A stretch of 55,591 nt of DNA, taken from positions 50,860-106,450 of the forward strand of contig DGQK01000056.1 of the NCBI GenBank assembly GCA_002390745.1, given 5' to 3'. Both the position numbers and the translations under genes were made by a program. Positions 31,146 to 40,158 of the stretch are shown piece after piece; position 1 is the stretch's first letter, and each line of letters begins with the position of its first letter. The notes below the pieces were generated by a model. It saw only the letters and a list, made by a program, of their open reading frames with translations. It was not told the origin of the DNA and ran no database searches. The DNA is from Bacteroidetes bacterium UBA4416 (GTDB lineage: Bacteria > Bacteroidota > Bacteroidia > B-17B0 > Aurantibacillaceae).

Positions 31146-32408
31146 TTGTTATTTAAAAAGAAACATACAGACTTCTCCTCCTCCGAGTCTCTTTCCAAAC
31201 AAACCTGGAGGCGTTTTAAAAAGGACCGCCTTGCCATGTTTGGCCTCTTCCTGATTGCTTTTGCCACACTTATTTCCATTCTGGGCTACAGCATTACACC
31301 GGACGCCACCCCTTTTGCCAACGACCAGAAGCCGGAGCTTCACATTAAAAAGCCGGGGTTCTCCATAAACATGCTACAGGTTGCCAAGAATGAGAAATCC
31401 CATCGTGTAAGCTGGTTCCATAAGATGCTGTTCGGAGAGGTGAGCGACTACGCTTCTATCCCGATGTATGCTTACCAGTTTTCGGGCTTCGACATCATCG
31501 TTGAGGAATATACCGGTAACACACCCAACAATGGAAGTAAGATCCCGTTCAATATCGCGGATGTGGTGTATGATGTGAATGGCAATTACCCTATCAAAAA
31601 CGACAGCGCCCATCAGAAGATCGAATTTTACGAGCTCAGCACGGGCGAAAAATTAAAGCTGGACGTCAAGGAACTCCAGGAACACATTGTACAGCACAAC
31701 ATCATTGAAAAGCGCTATTTGCTGGGCACCGACCTTGCGGGGAGGGACCTTCTGAGCCGCCTCACCATCGGCACACGTATCTCTTTATCTGTTGGTTTTG
31801 TGTCGGTGATCATCTCCATTATCATCGGCATTTTGTTCGGTGCAATCGCGGGTTATTTCCGGGGCTGGGTCGACGACGTGATCATGTGGCTCATCAACGT
31901 GGTATGGTCTATCCCGACCTTGCTGCTGGTGATTGCCATTACGCTTGTTTTAGGAAAAGGCATCTTGCAGGTATTTATTGCCGTGGGCCTCACCATGTGG
32001 GTGGAGGTGGCGCGCCTGATCCGCGGGCAGATCCTCAGCATCCGTGAAAAGGAGTTCGTGGAGGCCGGAAGGGCACTGGGCTACAGGAGCATGCGCATCA
32101 TCATGAAACACATTCTTCCGAACGTGATGGGGCCTGTGATCGTGATTGCGGCTTCCAACTTTGCTTCTGCCATCCTGACCGAAGCGGGGCTTAGCTTTTT
32201 AGGGATCGGCGCACAGCCACCAACCCCATCGTGGGGAGAAATGATCAATGCGCACCGCGGCTACGTGCTCGTGGATTCGGCTTACCTGGCTTTTGTTCCG
32301 GGCATTGCCATCATGATACTCGTGCTGGCCTTCATGCTGGTGGGCAATGGCCTGCGGGATGCCCTCGACTCCAAATCGGTGGACACCAAGCCGCTGATGG
32401 GCGGATAG
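31146..32408 (+). CDS. Peptide ABC transporter permease, OppC/DppC type
   Basis: A 420-residue permease. The N-terminal helix (LAMFGLFLIAFATLISILGY) is followed by a large periplasmic insert (about residues 52-195) typical of Bacteroidota homologues. The insert leads into KRYLLGTDLAGRDLLSRLTIGTR, the core helices and the EAA loop (EFVEAGRALGYRSMRIIMKHILPN) that contacts the ATPase. The end is GLSFLGIGAQPPTPSWGEMI and GNGLRDALD. The partner OppB, binding protein and ATPases are not nearby, so this is an orphan subunit locus. The start is TTG at 31146, right after the GT2 TGA stop; the next ATG is 31 codons in, inside the first helix. Confidence 0.93.
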   Translation: MLFKKKHTDFSSSESLSKQTWRRFKKDRLAMFGLFLIAFATLISILGYSITPDATPFANDQKPELHIKKPGFSINMLQVAKNEKSHRVSWFHKMLFGEVSDYASIPMYAYQFSGFDIIVEEYTGNTPNNGSKIPFNIADVVYDVNGNYPIKNDSAHQKIEFYELSTGEKLKLDVKELQEHIVQHNIIEKRYLLGTDLAGRDLLSRLTIGTRISLSVGFVSVIISIIIGILFGAIAGYFRGWVDDVIMWLINVVWSIPTLLLVIAITLVLGKGILQVFIAVGLTMWVEVARLIRGQILSIREKEFVEAGRALGYRSMRIIMKHILPNVMGPVIVIAASNFASAILTEAGLSFLGIGAQPPTPSWGEMINAHRGYVLVDSAYLAFVPGIAIMILVLAFMLVGNGLRDALDSKSVDTKPLMGG

Positions 32409-32411
32409 CCG

Positions 32412-33194
32412 CTACCGGAATCCTTCGAACGCTCCCAGGCCAAACAGCGAAAAATCATACTTCACCGGGTCTTTCGGATCGAAGCTGCGGAGCACTGCCG
32501 TGATCTCTTCTACCGCCTGCCAATCGTTCTGCGTACGCGTGAGCAATCCAAGCCTGCGGCTCACATTACCGGTGTGAAGATCCAGCGGCAGGCAAAGCTG
32601 CGCCGGGCTGATGGCTTTCCAGATGCCGAAGTCTACTCCGTGCTTGTCTTTCCGGACCATCCAACGCAGGAACATGCAAAGCCTCTTGGCGCTCGATTTG
32701 GCCAACGGATTGGAAATGTGCTTTTCGCTGCGCTGCTGATGCTCCGGCTCCAGGAACAAGCTCCGGAAACCGGCAATGGCATTCTTAACATCGGCGTCGC
32801 CGGCATGGATGTGTTTAGAAAAGGCAGCCTCCAGACCGTTATGCTTTGTGTACAGGTGTTTCAGCGACCGGAGGAAGAATACACAATCCGTCGCATTGAA
32901 GGTACGGTGCACAAAGGCATCGAAACGGAGAGCGTCTTTTTTTCCGAAGTTCATGATGAAATCATAAGGCTCATCATTCATCAGCCTCATCAGCTTATTC
33001 CCGTTGCTGATAATGGAGCTGCGTTGCCCCCAGGCAATGGTAGCCACCAGCAGGGATGCAATTTCTATGTCTTCTTTTTTCGAGAATTGGTGAGGAATAG
33101 AGATCGGATCGGTTTCTATAAAATCGCGGTTATTGAACTGGAAGTATTTTTCATCCAGCAGCTCCTTCACATCATTTTTCCGTAGCTTCTTCAT
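32412..33194 (-). CDS. TIGR02757 (DUF2400) family protein
   Basis: A 260-residue protein of a conserved Bacteroidota family of unknown function. Recognisable pieces are KELLDEKYFQFNNRDFIETDPISIPHQF, IEIASLLVATIAWGQRSSIIS, MLRWMVRKDKHGVDFGIW-like FLRWMVRKDKHGVDFGIW and LCLPLDLHTGNVSRRLGLLTR followed by DPVKYDFSLFGLGAFE. The all-helical, basic character suggests nucleic-acid contact, but this is a guess. It is 7 bp behind the MFS transporter gene and probably co-transcribed. It converges with oppC, stops 3 bp apart. Confidence 0.88.
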   Translation of the reverse strand: MKKLRKNDVKELLDEKYFQFNNRDFIETDPISIPHQFSKKEDIEIASLLVATIAWGQRSSIISNGNKLMRLMNDEPYDFIMNFGKKDALRFDAFVHRTFNATDCVFFLRSLKHLYTKHNGLEAAFSKHIHAGDADVKNAIAGFRSLFLEPEHQQRSEKHISNPLAKSSAKRLCMFLRWMVRKDKHGVDFGIWKAISPAQLCLPLDLHTGNVSRRLGLLTRTQNDWQAVEEITAVLRSFDPKDPVKYDFSLFGLGAFEGFR

Positions 33195-33201
33195 CCTGTT
33201 T

Positions 33202-34455
33202 CTATTCCAGTTTGGAAAGGTCGAGCTTTTTCAGATCCGGGTTGAGCTTATTAATGATCCCAACCACGACCACCGTCATCCCACCGCCAAATATAATGGA
33301 GGGCACCAGCCCCATCAGCTTCGCCATAGCGCCCGACTCGAAAGCGCCGATCTCGTTGCTGGATCCTACAAAAATATTATTCACTGCCGATACCCTTCCG
33401 CGCATATTGTCGGGAGTCATGAGCTGCAGTACCGTTTGACGGATCACCACGCTCACATTATCGAAGGCTCCGGTAAGAAAGAGCATGGCAAAGGCCAGCC
33501 AGTAACTTGTACATAGAGCAAACAGGATCGTACATATGCCGAAGGCGGCCACCGTCCACAAAAGATCGGAACCGGCACGCTTACCGGGCTGCCGGAAGGC
33601 CAGGAAAAAAGAAGTGATGACCGCGCCGATGGCAGGCGCTGTGCGCAGTAAGCCGTAAGCCTCAGGGCCCAGGTGAAGCACCTTGTCGGTAAAAGCCGGA
33701 ATGATGGCAACGGCACCGCCGAACAGAACAGCAAACATATCCAGCGACAGGGCGCTCAGGATCATATTATTGCTGTACACGAACCGCAGGCCGGAGCTGA
33801 TGCTCTCCACCAGCGATTCTTTTTTCTCTTTCTCCGGAATAGCCTTTGGCTTGATCAAGCCGAAGAATAGCATGGTGAGCAGGAAGAGGATGCAATTGAT
33901 GGCATAGCACCAGTCGGCATGGTTCCCGTTGTTAAAACCATAAATGATCCCGGCCATTACAGGCCCCAGGATAGCTCCCGTATGCCATACCGTCGTATCC
34001 CAGGTTGCTGCCTGCGAGTACATGCTCCTGGGTATAAGCTGGCTCTTAAAAGGCTGTGTGGCGGCTGACAGGAAGGAGCGGACCACGCCGAAAGACACTA
34101 CCACACTGAACAATGCTACGACGCCCGCCATTCTGAAGATCGCAAAAAGATTGCTGCTGAAAGCCCATAAGAAAACAGAGCCGATAAACAGCGCCAGGCA
34201 GCCCAGCAACAGGATTCTCCGGCGACTGACAATATCGGCCACATGCCCCGAAAAGAAGGATACCAGGATGAAAGGAATGATTTCCGCCAGGCCTATCATG
34301 CCCAGGGCCAGCTCGTCGCCTTTGTAATACTCGTAATACATCTGCAGGTAAATGGTGCTCATCTGCATTTGTATGGCCAGCGTAATGAAAAACCGTGCAA
34401 AGAGAAAGTGGGTAAACTCTCTGTTCTTTAATATGTGAAGGGAATTGCTCAGCAT
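33202..34455 (-). CDS. Major facilitator superfamily transporter
   Basis: A 417-residue 12-helix transporter. The loop 2-3 motif is GHVADIVSRRRILLLGC (a form of MFS motif A). The central loop is charged (LIKPKAIPEKEKKESLVESI). The second half begins LRFVYSNNMILSALSLDMFAV. It resembles the MFS_3/enterobactin-exporter-like group, in which substrates are varied and often unknown. TIGR02757 follows 7 bp downstream on the same strand. Confidence 0.92.
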   Translation of the reverse strand: MLSNSLHILKNREFTHFLFARFFITLAIQMQMSTIYLQMYYEYYKGDELALGMIGLAEIIPFILVSFFSGHVADIVSRRRILLLGCLALFIGSVFLWAFSSNLFAIFRMAGVVALFSVVVSFGVVRSFLSAATQPFKSQLIPRSMYSQAATWDTTVWHTGAILGPVMAGIIYGFNNGNHADWCYAINCILFLLTMLFFGLIKPKAIPEKEKKESLVESISSGLRFVYSNNMILSALSLDMFAVLFGGAVAIIPAFTDKVLHLGPEAYGLLRTAPAIGAVITSFFLAFRQPGKRAGSDLLWTVAAFGICTILFALCTSYWLAFAMLFLTGAFDNVSVVIRQTVLQLMTPDNMRGRVSAVNNIFVGSSNEIGAFESGAMAKLMGLVPSIIFGGGMTVVVVGIINKLNPDLKKLDLSKLE

Positions 34456-34527
34456 GAATTGCTACCGCCAACAGGGCAACAAAAATACTAAAACTATTGT
34501 GCTAAAGCTACCACAAACACAAGCGAT

Positions 34528-37062
34528 TTATTGCTTCAGCAGCTTTTTGGTGAGCATTCCCTGCGAAGTGTAGAACCGGATCAGGTACAGGCCGTCCGAA
34601 AGATCGTCTACACGCAGTAAAACAGACGGCTGCTGCGGTTCCAGGGCTTTTTGAACCTGGCCCAGCGCATTGAGCACTTCTATCCTGCTCACATCACTGA
34701 GCTGGTCCATGGTCACCCATTCGCCCGCCGGGTTAGGATACAGTGCAATCTCCGTGCTGCTTTCTACCGGGCTCTGGGCAACCGGCGCCGGAACACAGCT
34801 CCAGCGCATCTCATAGCCCCTGCCGTTCGTATACTGATCGCTCGTCTGAACCACAGTCAGCACATTGGTATTCGTCATGATTGCCTGGCCATTACCCGGC
34901 AGGCTGCTACCGGTATATGAGCCTAGCTGCGTGCTGGTGCCATACCCTTTATAGATGCTCAGGTAATCGTAACCCGACTCCATGTCGAAAGAAGCAAAGG
35001 TGATTTTGATGAGATCTCCGGGATTTCCGACAATGGTTATCCGGCGCGAGGTATTATCGCTGTAGTTGGCATTTGGTCCGCCATCATCAAACAAAATTCC
35101 GGAGCACACAGAATAAGTTGCAGATGAAGCGGGCATACTGTAAACGCAAGGGTTGTTGGTATCTATAGTGATGTAATTGCTTTTCACCAGGCTGTCTTGT
35201 GTGCCGGCTAGGCATCCTTCCACCACCAGCTTTACGGAGTAGATGCCGGCTGCCGTATAAGTATGGGAAGGGCTTTCCAGCGTACTGGTGGCGCCATCGC
35301 CAAAATCCCATTTATAAGCCAGGCCGCCGTTGCTTTGATTCGCAAAATGGATTGCTAAAGGAATTGTGCATCCCTGCGTCGAATTCGCATTAAACGCAGG
35401 CTCAATGAGCCCCGGGGAATACGGGTTGCCCACGCCTACCGCATAAAAGGCGTTGATGGTCTGGGCCATTTCATTGGAGCAGGGCCCGTAGAGATCTTTT
35501 GCTGCCTGAATGGCATACACGCGGAGGTTGGCATAGTCCGTATTGGGTGTCATATACACATTCATGGTCCTGTAGGCAATAGCAGAGGCTTTGGCCATCG
35601 TAATGCCCGAAACAGCATAAGACTGGTTATTGTCATTTATTCCGCTTCCCCCTGTTGAAAGCAGGTAATACCAGTAAATGCAGGGACCGTTGTTTACGTG
35701 CGGCTCTTCAAATGCATCCCAGTAGTTTCCAAGGTAAGTATCCGGCTGCTGAAACATATTCGGGTCCGACATATTTCTAAAGCCCGCGTGAGATGTCATA
35801 ACCTCGTCGCCAATGATCCAGTTGCGCTGCATGGGTCTGGCATACCATTCCACTGCTGTTCCGAAAATATCCGCAAAACCCTCATTCAGGGCATCTGCTT
35901 CACCCCCGTTCAGCTGCCCGGTATATTGCACTACGCCGTGTGTGATCTCATGACCGCATATATCGAGTTCGGTCATTTCCGCATATCCCTGTGCCGGGTC
36001 TCCATCCCCGTAGGTCATGCATTCCCCATTCCAGAAAGCATTTACATAGTTTACATTAAAATGAACATAGCTCAGGAGCTTGTAGCCCTTATCGTCAACG
36101 CTGTTCCGGTTGAAGTTGTTGTAATAAAAATCGTGGGTCATTTCTGCGCCCCAGTGGGCATCAGTAGCAATCTGGTCGGGATATGAAGCTGCCCAGTTAG
36201 TAGAAGTGTTCATGAAATCGACCGAGGAGGCAGAGTTCACGCCGTGCTGCATATTATAGGTTTCCACACCGTTTCCGCGGCCCGTTTCACGGAGCCTGTA
36301 TATGGTCGAGTAACTGTCGGTGGTAATGGTTTGCGTACCGCTGTATCTGGTGCTCGCAGTAGCCGGCGTATTCACCGTGCAGATAAGGTTCTGTTCTTTG
36401 ATCACGGCGCCGGTCTGTGCATCCACATAGACATTGGCTCTGTACACGGGTTCCTCTGCGTAGATGTTAAACTTATAGGCATAACGGAAACTCACTGTCC
36501 GGGCTTTGTAATCCGGTTGCGGGAGGATCACAAATTCTCCTTTAGGCTTATAGCTAAATGAAGGATCATTCAGCGCCTCCTTCATGTGACGCTCAGCGGC
36601 CTCATTCTCCCATTTATAAGCTTTTGCGTTGACCTTGTTAAGCGCATGCTGCAAGGCCTGCTGCTCAGTAAGGGCTTTGGAATTAGGAACAGACACATCA
36701 GCAAACCAATCGCCGTTAAAAGAGTGCAGCCTGTTGTTGCTGTAATGGGCTATGACCATCGAGTTCTCGATCTTTACGCCTTTGTAGCTCTGCTGAAAAC
36801 GCTCGTGGTATTGACCGTTTTGGTCCTTTACGGGACTTATCAGCGAAAAAGACAGGTCTTCGTCTTTAATGAATTCTGTTTTGAGCCATTGCGGAAATTC
36901 AGCCGGCGATATATTCTTTGAATCCCTGACAGATACCAACAGAGGCAGTTTCGTAATATTGGAATAAGATTCCACAGTAATTCCCTCTTCCTTCATTTCA
37001 TTTTGAGCTGGTAAAAAGTACGGCAGGAAGCTGAGAGCGATAAAAATTGGCGCTTTCTTCAT
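34528..37062 (-). CDS. Secreted M4 (thermolysin-like) metalloprotease with PKD, CUB and T9SS domains
   Basis: An 844-residue protease. A signal peptide (MKKAPIFIALSFLPYFLPAQ) and an FTP/PepSY propeptide (about 40-225; YHERFQQSYKGVKIENSMVI) precede the M4 domain (about 245-555). The zinc motif is HEITH (371-375, catalytic Glu 372) and the third ligand is Glu 394 in GEADALNEGFADIF. Next come a PKD domain (YKWDFGDGATSTLESPSHTY), a CUB domain (~650-765; SYDYLSIYKG-like SGYDYLSIYKG) and a T9SS type A signal (ALYPNPAGEWVTMDQLSD to MLTKKLLKQ). It is exported by the type IX system, matured by propeptide removal, and acts outside the cell on proteins. It is monocistronic. Confidence 0.96.
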   Translation of the reverse strand: MKKAPIFIALSFLPYFLPAQNEMKEEGITVESYSNITKLPLLVSVRDSKNISPAEFPQWLKTEFIKDEDLSFSLISPVKDQNGQYHERFQQSYKGVKIENSMVIAHYSNNRLHSFNGDWFADVSVPNSKALTEQQALQHALNKVNAKAYKWENEAAERHMKEALNDPSFSYKPKGEFVILPQPDYKARTVSFRYAYKFNIYAEEPVYRANVYVDAQTGAVIKEQNLICTVNTPATASTRYSGTQTITTDSYSTIYRLRETGRGNGVETYNMQHGVNSASSVDFMNTSTNWAASYPDQIATDAHWGAEMTHDFYYNNFNRNSVDDKGYKLLSYVHFNVNYVNAFWNGECMTYGDGDPAQGYAEMTELDICGHEITHGVVQYTGQLNGGEADALNEGFADIFGTAVEWYARPMQRNWIIGDEVMTSHAGFRNMSDPNMFQQPDTYLGNYWDAFEEPHVNNGPCIYWYYLLSTGGSGINDNNQSYAVSGITMAKASAIAYRTMNVYMTPNTDYANLRVYAIQAAKDLYGPCSNEMAQTINAFYAVGVGNPYSPGLIEPAFNANSTQGCTIPLAIHFANQSNGGLAYKWDFGDGATSTLESPSHTYTAAGIYSVKLVVEGCLAGTQDSLVKSNYITIDTNNPCVYSMPASSATYSVCSGILFDDGGPNANYSDNTSRRITIVGNPGDLIKITFASFDMESGYDYLSIYKGYGTSTQLGSYTGSSLPGNGQAIMTNTNVLTVVQTSDQYTNGRGYEMRWSCVPAPVAQSPVESSTEIALYPNPAGEWVTMDQLSDVSRIEVLNALGQVQKALEPQQPSVLLRVDDLSDGLYLIRFYTSQGMLTKKLLKQ

Positions 37063-37116
37063 CTTGATGTTACGTTAAATAGTGAGGGGACGTTTATGCT
37101 AAGGTATAACTAATTT

Positions 37117-37872
37117 TTGTTTTTAGCGAAAAAAAAGACAGGTAGCATTTTTTTTATTACTTTCACTTCATTGGAAGGAGAGACACATAAGCATCTTAAT
37201 ATCAAGGCCTGGGCGGAAGACGACCGGCCCCGCGAAAAGCTCATCCTTAAAGGGCGGCAGGCACTTTCGGATGCGGAGCTGCTGGCGATCCTGCTCTCTT
37301 CCGGGAACCGCAAGGAAACGGCTGTACAGCTTGCCCAGCGCATCTTAAACAGTAGTGGCAACTCCATCAACCAACTGGCAAAACTACAGTTGAACGACCT
37401 CAAAAAATTCAAAGGCGTAGGCGAAGCCAAAGCGGTAACCATTGCGGCAGCCCTCGAAATAGGACGGCGGCGCAAAGATGAAGCGGTGGAGGAGAAGCAA
37501 AAGATCACCTCTTCGGCTCAGGCCTACCAGGTATTGAAATCCAAGCTGAACGACCTGCCTCATGAAGAATTCTGGGTCATCTATATGAACCGGAATAACC
37601 TGGTGATCAAAAGCGAGTGCATCAGCCGTGGCGGCGTCAGCGGTACCATTGTCGACATCCGCCTGATCCTGAAGCCTGCTCTCGAATGCCTTGCCAGCGG
37701 GATCATCCTCGCCCATAACCACCCTTCCGGAAACCTCAAACCAAGCCAGGAAGATCTGCTCCTCACCAAAAAAGTCAGAGAAGCCGCCAGGGTCATGGAT
37801 ATTGTCCTGCAGGACCATATCATCACCGGCGATGGAAATTATTTAAGTATGATTGACGAAAGTCTGATATGA
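37117..37872 (+). CDS. radC: RadC family JAB-domain protein
   Basis: At most 251 residues. A helix-hairpin-helix part (LQLNDLKKFKGVGEAKAVTI) is followed by a JAB/MPN metalloprotease-like domain: EEFWVIYMNRNNLVIKSECI, ILAHNHPSGNLKPSQEDLLLT (zinc His and Asp) and VLQDHIITGDGNYLSM. The true role of the family is unsettled; it is no longer accepted as a recombination protein. Homologues start near IKAWAEDDRPREKLILKGRQ. Here only TTG codons (37117, 37171) precede that motif. A strong GGAAGGAGA lies at 37172-37180 with no ATG behind it, so the start is uncertain. It overlaps wecB by 4 bp (ATGA). Confidence 0.92.
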   Translation: MFLAKKKTGSIFFITFTSLEGETHKHLNIKAWAEDDRPREKLILKGRQALSDAELLAILLSSGNRKETAVQLAQRILNSSGNSINQLAKLQLNDLKKFKGVGEAKAVTIAAALEIGRRRKDEAVEEKQKITSSAQAYQVLKSKLNDLPHEEFWVIYMNRNNLVIKSECISRGGVSGTIVDIRLILKPALECLASGIILAHNHPSGNLKPSQEDLLLTKKVREAARVMDIVLQDHIITGDGNYLSMIDESLI

Positions 37873-39017
37873 TAAAGATAGTAACGATTATAGGCGCCAG
37901 GCCCCAGATCATTAAAGCCGCCGCGCTAAGCAGGGCCATCAAAACCCACTACAGCCAATCCATCCGGGAAGTTATTGTCCACACCGGGCAGCATTACGAC
38001 GAGAACATGAGCCAGGTATTTTTCAACGAGCTTGGCATTCCTGCTCCCGATTACAACCTTAATACCGGCAGCGGCAGCCATGGCAAACAAACGGCGGCCA
38101 TGATCACCGGCATCGAAGAGATCCTGATGAACGAGAAGCCCAACGGCATCGTGCTGTACGGCGACACCAACTCTACCCTGGCCGGCGCTATTGCTGCCAG
38201 CAAGATCCATGTACCCATCGTGCACATCGAAGCGGGCCTTCGCTCTTTCAATAAGGCAATGCCGGAAGAGGTTAACCGGATTATGTGCGACCATGTTTCT
38301 ACCCTACTGTTCTCCCCTACCAAAACGGGATTCGACAATTTACAACATGAAGGCTTTAAACTCAACAACGAAAAGCCTTACACGGCGGATAATCCAAAGA
38401 TCTACCACAGCGGTGATGTGATGTATGACAACAGCCTGTATTTTTCGGATGTGGCGGAACAGAAAACCGATATCCTGCAAAAGCATCAGCTGAACCCTGC
38501 GGGCTTTATCCTCGCCACCATTCACCGCAATAACAATACCGACGAGCCGGCACGCCTCAACGCATTGTTCTCGGCCCTGTACAAGCTCAGCGAGGAGAAG
38601 CAGCTCACGGTTGTGCTTCCTTTGCATCCGCGCACCGCCAAGCTACTCCAACATAACCTCAGCCCCGGATTATACAAACAGGTATCGGAGAGCAAGCGCA
38701 TGAAGCTGATCGAACCGGTGTCTTTCCTGGAAATGATCGCCCTGGAAAAGAACTGCGCTATTGTGATGACCGATAGCGGAGGCGTTCAGAAGGAAGCATT
38801 TTATTTCAAAAAGCCCTGCGTGATCCTTCGGCCTGAAACGGAGTGGGTAGAGCTGGTCAACTGCGGATCGGCCATTATTGCTGATGCGGATGAAGCGCGA
38901 ATCCTGGAAGCCTTCGACACCTTAATGAAAAATAAGGACCTTGTGTATCCTCCGTTTTATGGCAATGGCAAAGCGGCTGAGTTCATCTGCGCAGAAATGA
39001 TCGCGCATCTGAGCTAG
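37869..39017 (+). CDS. wecB: UDP-N-acetylglucosamine 2-epimerase (non-hydrolysing)
   Basis: A 382-residue enzyme that turns UDP-GlcNAc into UDP-ManNAc for surface polysaccharides. Signature sites: TIIGARPQIIKAAALSRAI at the N-terminus, HTGQHYDENMSQVFFNELGI, VLYGDTNSTLAGAIAA, HIEAGLRSFNKAMPEEVNR and MTDSGGVQKEAFYFKKPCVI. All are intact. It is translationally coupled to radC. It lies next to, but converges with, the DUF2304/GT2 gene run, which fits a glycan locus. No UDP-ManNAc dehydrogenase is in the window. Confidence 0.95.
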   Translation: MIKIVTIIGARPQIIKAAALSRAIKTHYSQSIREVIVHTGQHYDENMSQVFFNELGIPAPDYNLNTGSGSHGKQTAAMITGIEEILMNEKPNGIVLYGDTNSTLAGAIAASKIHVPIVHIEAGLRSFNKAMPEEVNRIMCDHVSTLLFSPTKTGFDNLQHEGFKLNNEKPYTADNPKIYHSGDVMYDNSLYFSDVAEQKTDILQKHQLNPAGFILATIHRNNNTDEPARLNALFSALYKLSEEKQLTVVLPLHPRTAKLLQHNLSPGLYKQVSESKRMKLIEPVSFLEMIALEKNCAIVMTDSGGVQKEAFYFKKPCVILRPETEWVELVNCGSAIIADADEARILEAFDTLMKNKDLVYPPFYGNGKAAEFICAEMIAHLS

Positions 39018-39068
39018 ATAATTTTCTGTAAACTTCCGGGGACAGGAATGGATGAATTCCTGCAAAGG

Positions 39069-39440
39069 CTAGGATCCTTTTTTTTGTTCTTCGTCTTCGA
39101 GTTTCTTTTTCAGAATAGCCATCTCCTGCGCCAGGTCTTTGATCTGCTGGTGCTGCCTGGAGTTAACCACCGACAGGTGAACCAGGAAGATGACGATGGC
39201 GAAGATGGCGCCCAGGAAAATCAACGATGGCGCGTAATAAATCCCCAAAAGGTCTGCAATCACTTCCAATCCGTTTCTCCAGAACGAGAACAGCAGCAGC
39301 AGGGCCGTGCAGGTGATCCAGATAAAAGAGTACTCCTCCCGCAGCTTCCCCCGCGCAATTAAACGAAAGATGAAGAACATGAAGCACAGCGCCATGGCAA
39401 TGGCAATGATCTGTAGCCTATAGGAGATGACGTTTTCCAT
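39069..39440 (-). CDS. DUF2304 small membrane protein
   Basis: A 123-residue protein with three membrane helices (YRLQIIAIAMALCFMFFIFRLI, SFIWITCTALLLLFSFW, PSLIFLGAIFAIVIFLVHLS) and a C-terminal charged coiled coil (QHQQIKDLAQEMAILKKKLE). DUF2304 genes usually sit beside DPM1-like GT2 genes in polysaccharide loci. That is the case here: it overlaps the GT2 by 23 bp. It may hold the glycosyltransferase at the membrane. Exact function unknown. Confidence 0.87.
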   Translation of the reverse strand: MENVISYRLQIIAIAMALCFMFFIFRLIARGKLREEYSFIWITCTALLLLFSFWRNGLEVIADLLGIYYAPSLIFLGAIFAIVIFLVHLSVVNSRQHQQIKDLAQEMAILKKKLEDEEQKKGS

Positions 39441-40158
39441 TGAATTTTAAACGAATATACAAAAAGATTATGCCCAGTGTGACTTTAAACATATAGTATA
39501 CGGTTTTGTAGGTCCTGATGGAAGACTTCCCGCCCTGCCTTTCGCGCATGATGACCGGCGTTTCGCGGATGTGTAAGCCATGAAGCGCATACAGGATAAT
39601 GGCCTCGGGCTCCGGATATTCGTCGGGATAATAGCCGGAAACCAGCTCCAGCGCCCGGCGGTTGAGCGCCCTGTAGCCGGAGGTACTATCGTAGACGGTT
39701 ACTCCCACCAGCTTTTTATTGAGCCACCTGAAATAGCTGATGCCGGTACGGCGCAGGGACGAGGATTGAAAGCCTTCTTTCGTCAGGTAGCGCGAGCCGA
39801 TCGCTACATCAGCTTCTCCACCGGTGATGAGCTTCAGGATCTTGTGCAGTTCGGATGGCGGATGCTGGCCGTCTCCGTCCATTTGCACGGCAATATCATA
39901 ACCGTTCCGGAAAGCATACTTGTAGCCTGCCTGCACAGCTCCGCCAATGCCAAGGTTTACGGGAAGGTCAATGAAGGTCATCCGGTGATCGATGAAGATC
40001 TGCCTGGTATTATCGGTCGAGCAGTCGTTGACGAACACAGGCGTCACCGTGATGCCCTCCGGAAAGAGCGTGCGGCTGATCTCCGCGTAGAGGCTCAGCA
40101 CAACGTCTTCCTCGTTAAAGCAGGGAATAACCAACGCAACCTTTGCCGCCTTACTCAT
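39418..40158 (-). CDS. GT2 glycosyltransferase, dolichol-phosphate-mannose-synthase-like
   Basis: A 246-residue GT-A enzyme of the DPM1/polyprenyl-phosphate-sugar synthase type. Blocks: ALVIPCFNEEDVVLSLYAEI, VFVNDCSTDNTRQIF, NLGIGGAVQAGYKYAFRNGY, the DxD-like VQMDGDGQHPPSELHKIL, DVAIGSRYLTKEGFQSSSLRR and RERQGGKSSIRTYKT. Such enzymes load a sugar on undecaprenyl phosphate, which GT-C membrane transferases then use. The overlapping upstream gene (8 bp) is a GT-C-like protein and the downstream one is DUF2304, so one pathway is likely. Confidence 0.93.
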   Translation of the reverse strand: MSKAAKVALVIPCFNEEDVVLSLYAEISRTLFPEGITVTPVFVNDCSTDNTRQIFIDHRMTFIDLPVNLGIGGAVQAGYKYAFRNGYDIAVQMDGDGQHPPSELHKILKLITGGEADVAIGSRYLTKEGFQSSSLRRTGISYFRWLNKKLVGVTVYDSTSGYRALNRRALELVSGYYPDEYPEPEAIILYALHGLHIRETPVIMRERQGGKSSIRTYKTVYYMFKVTLGIIFLYIRLKFNGKRHLL

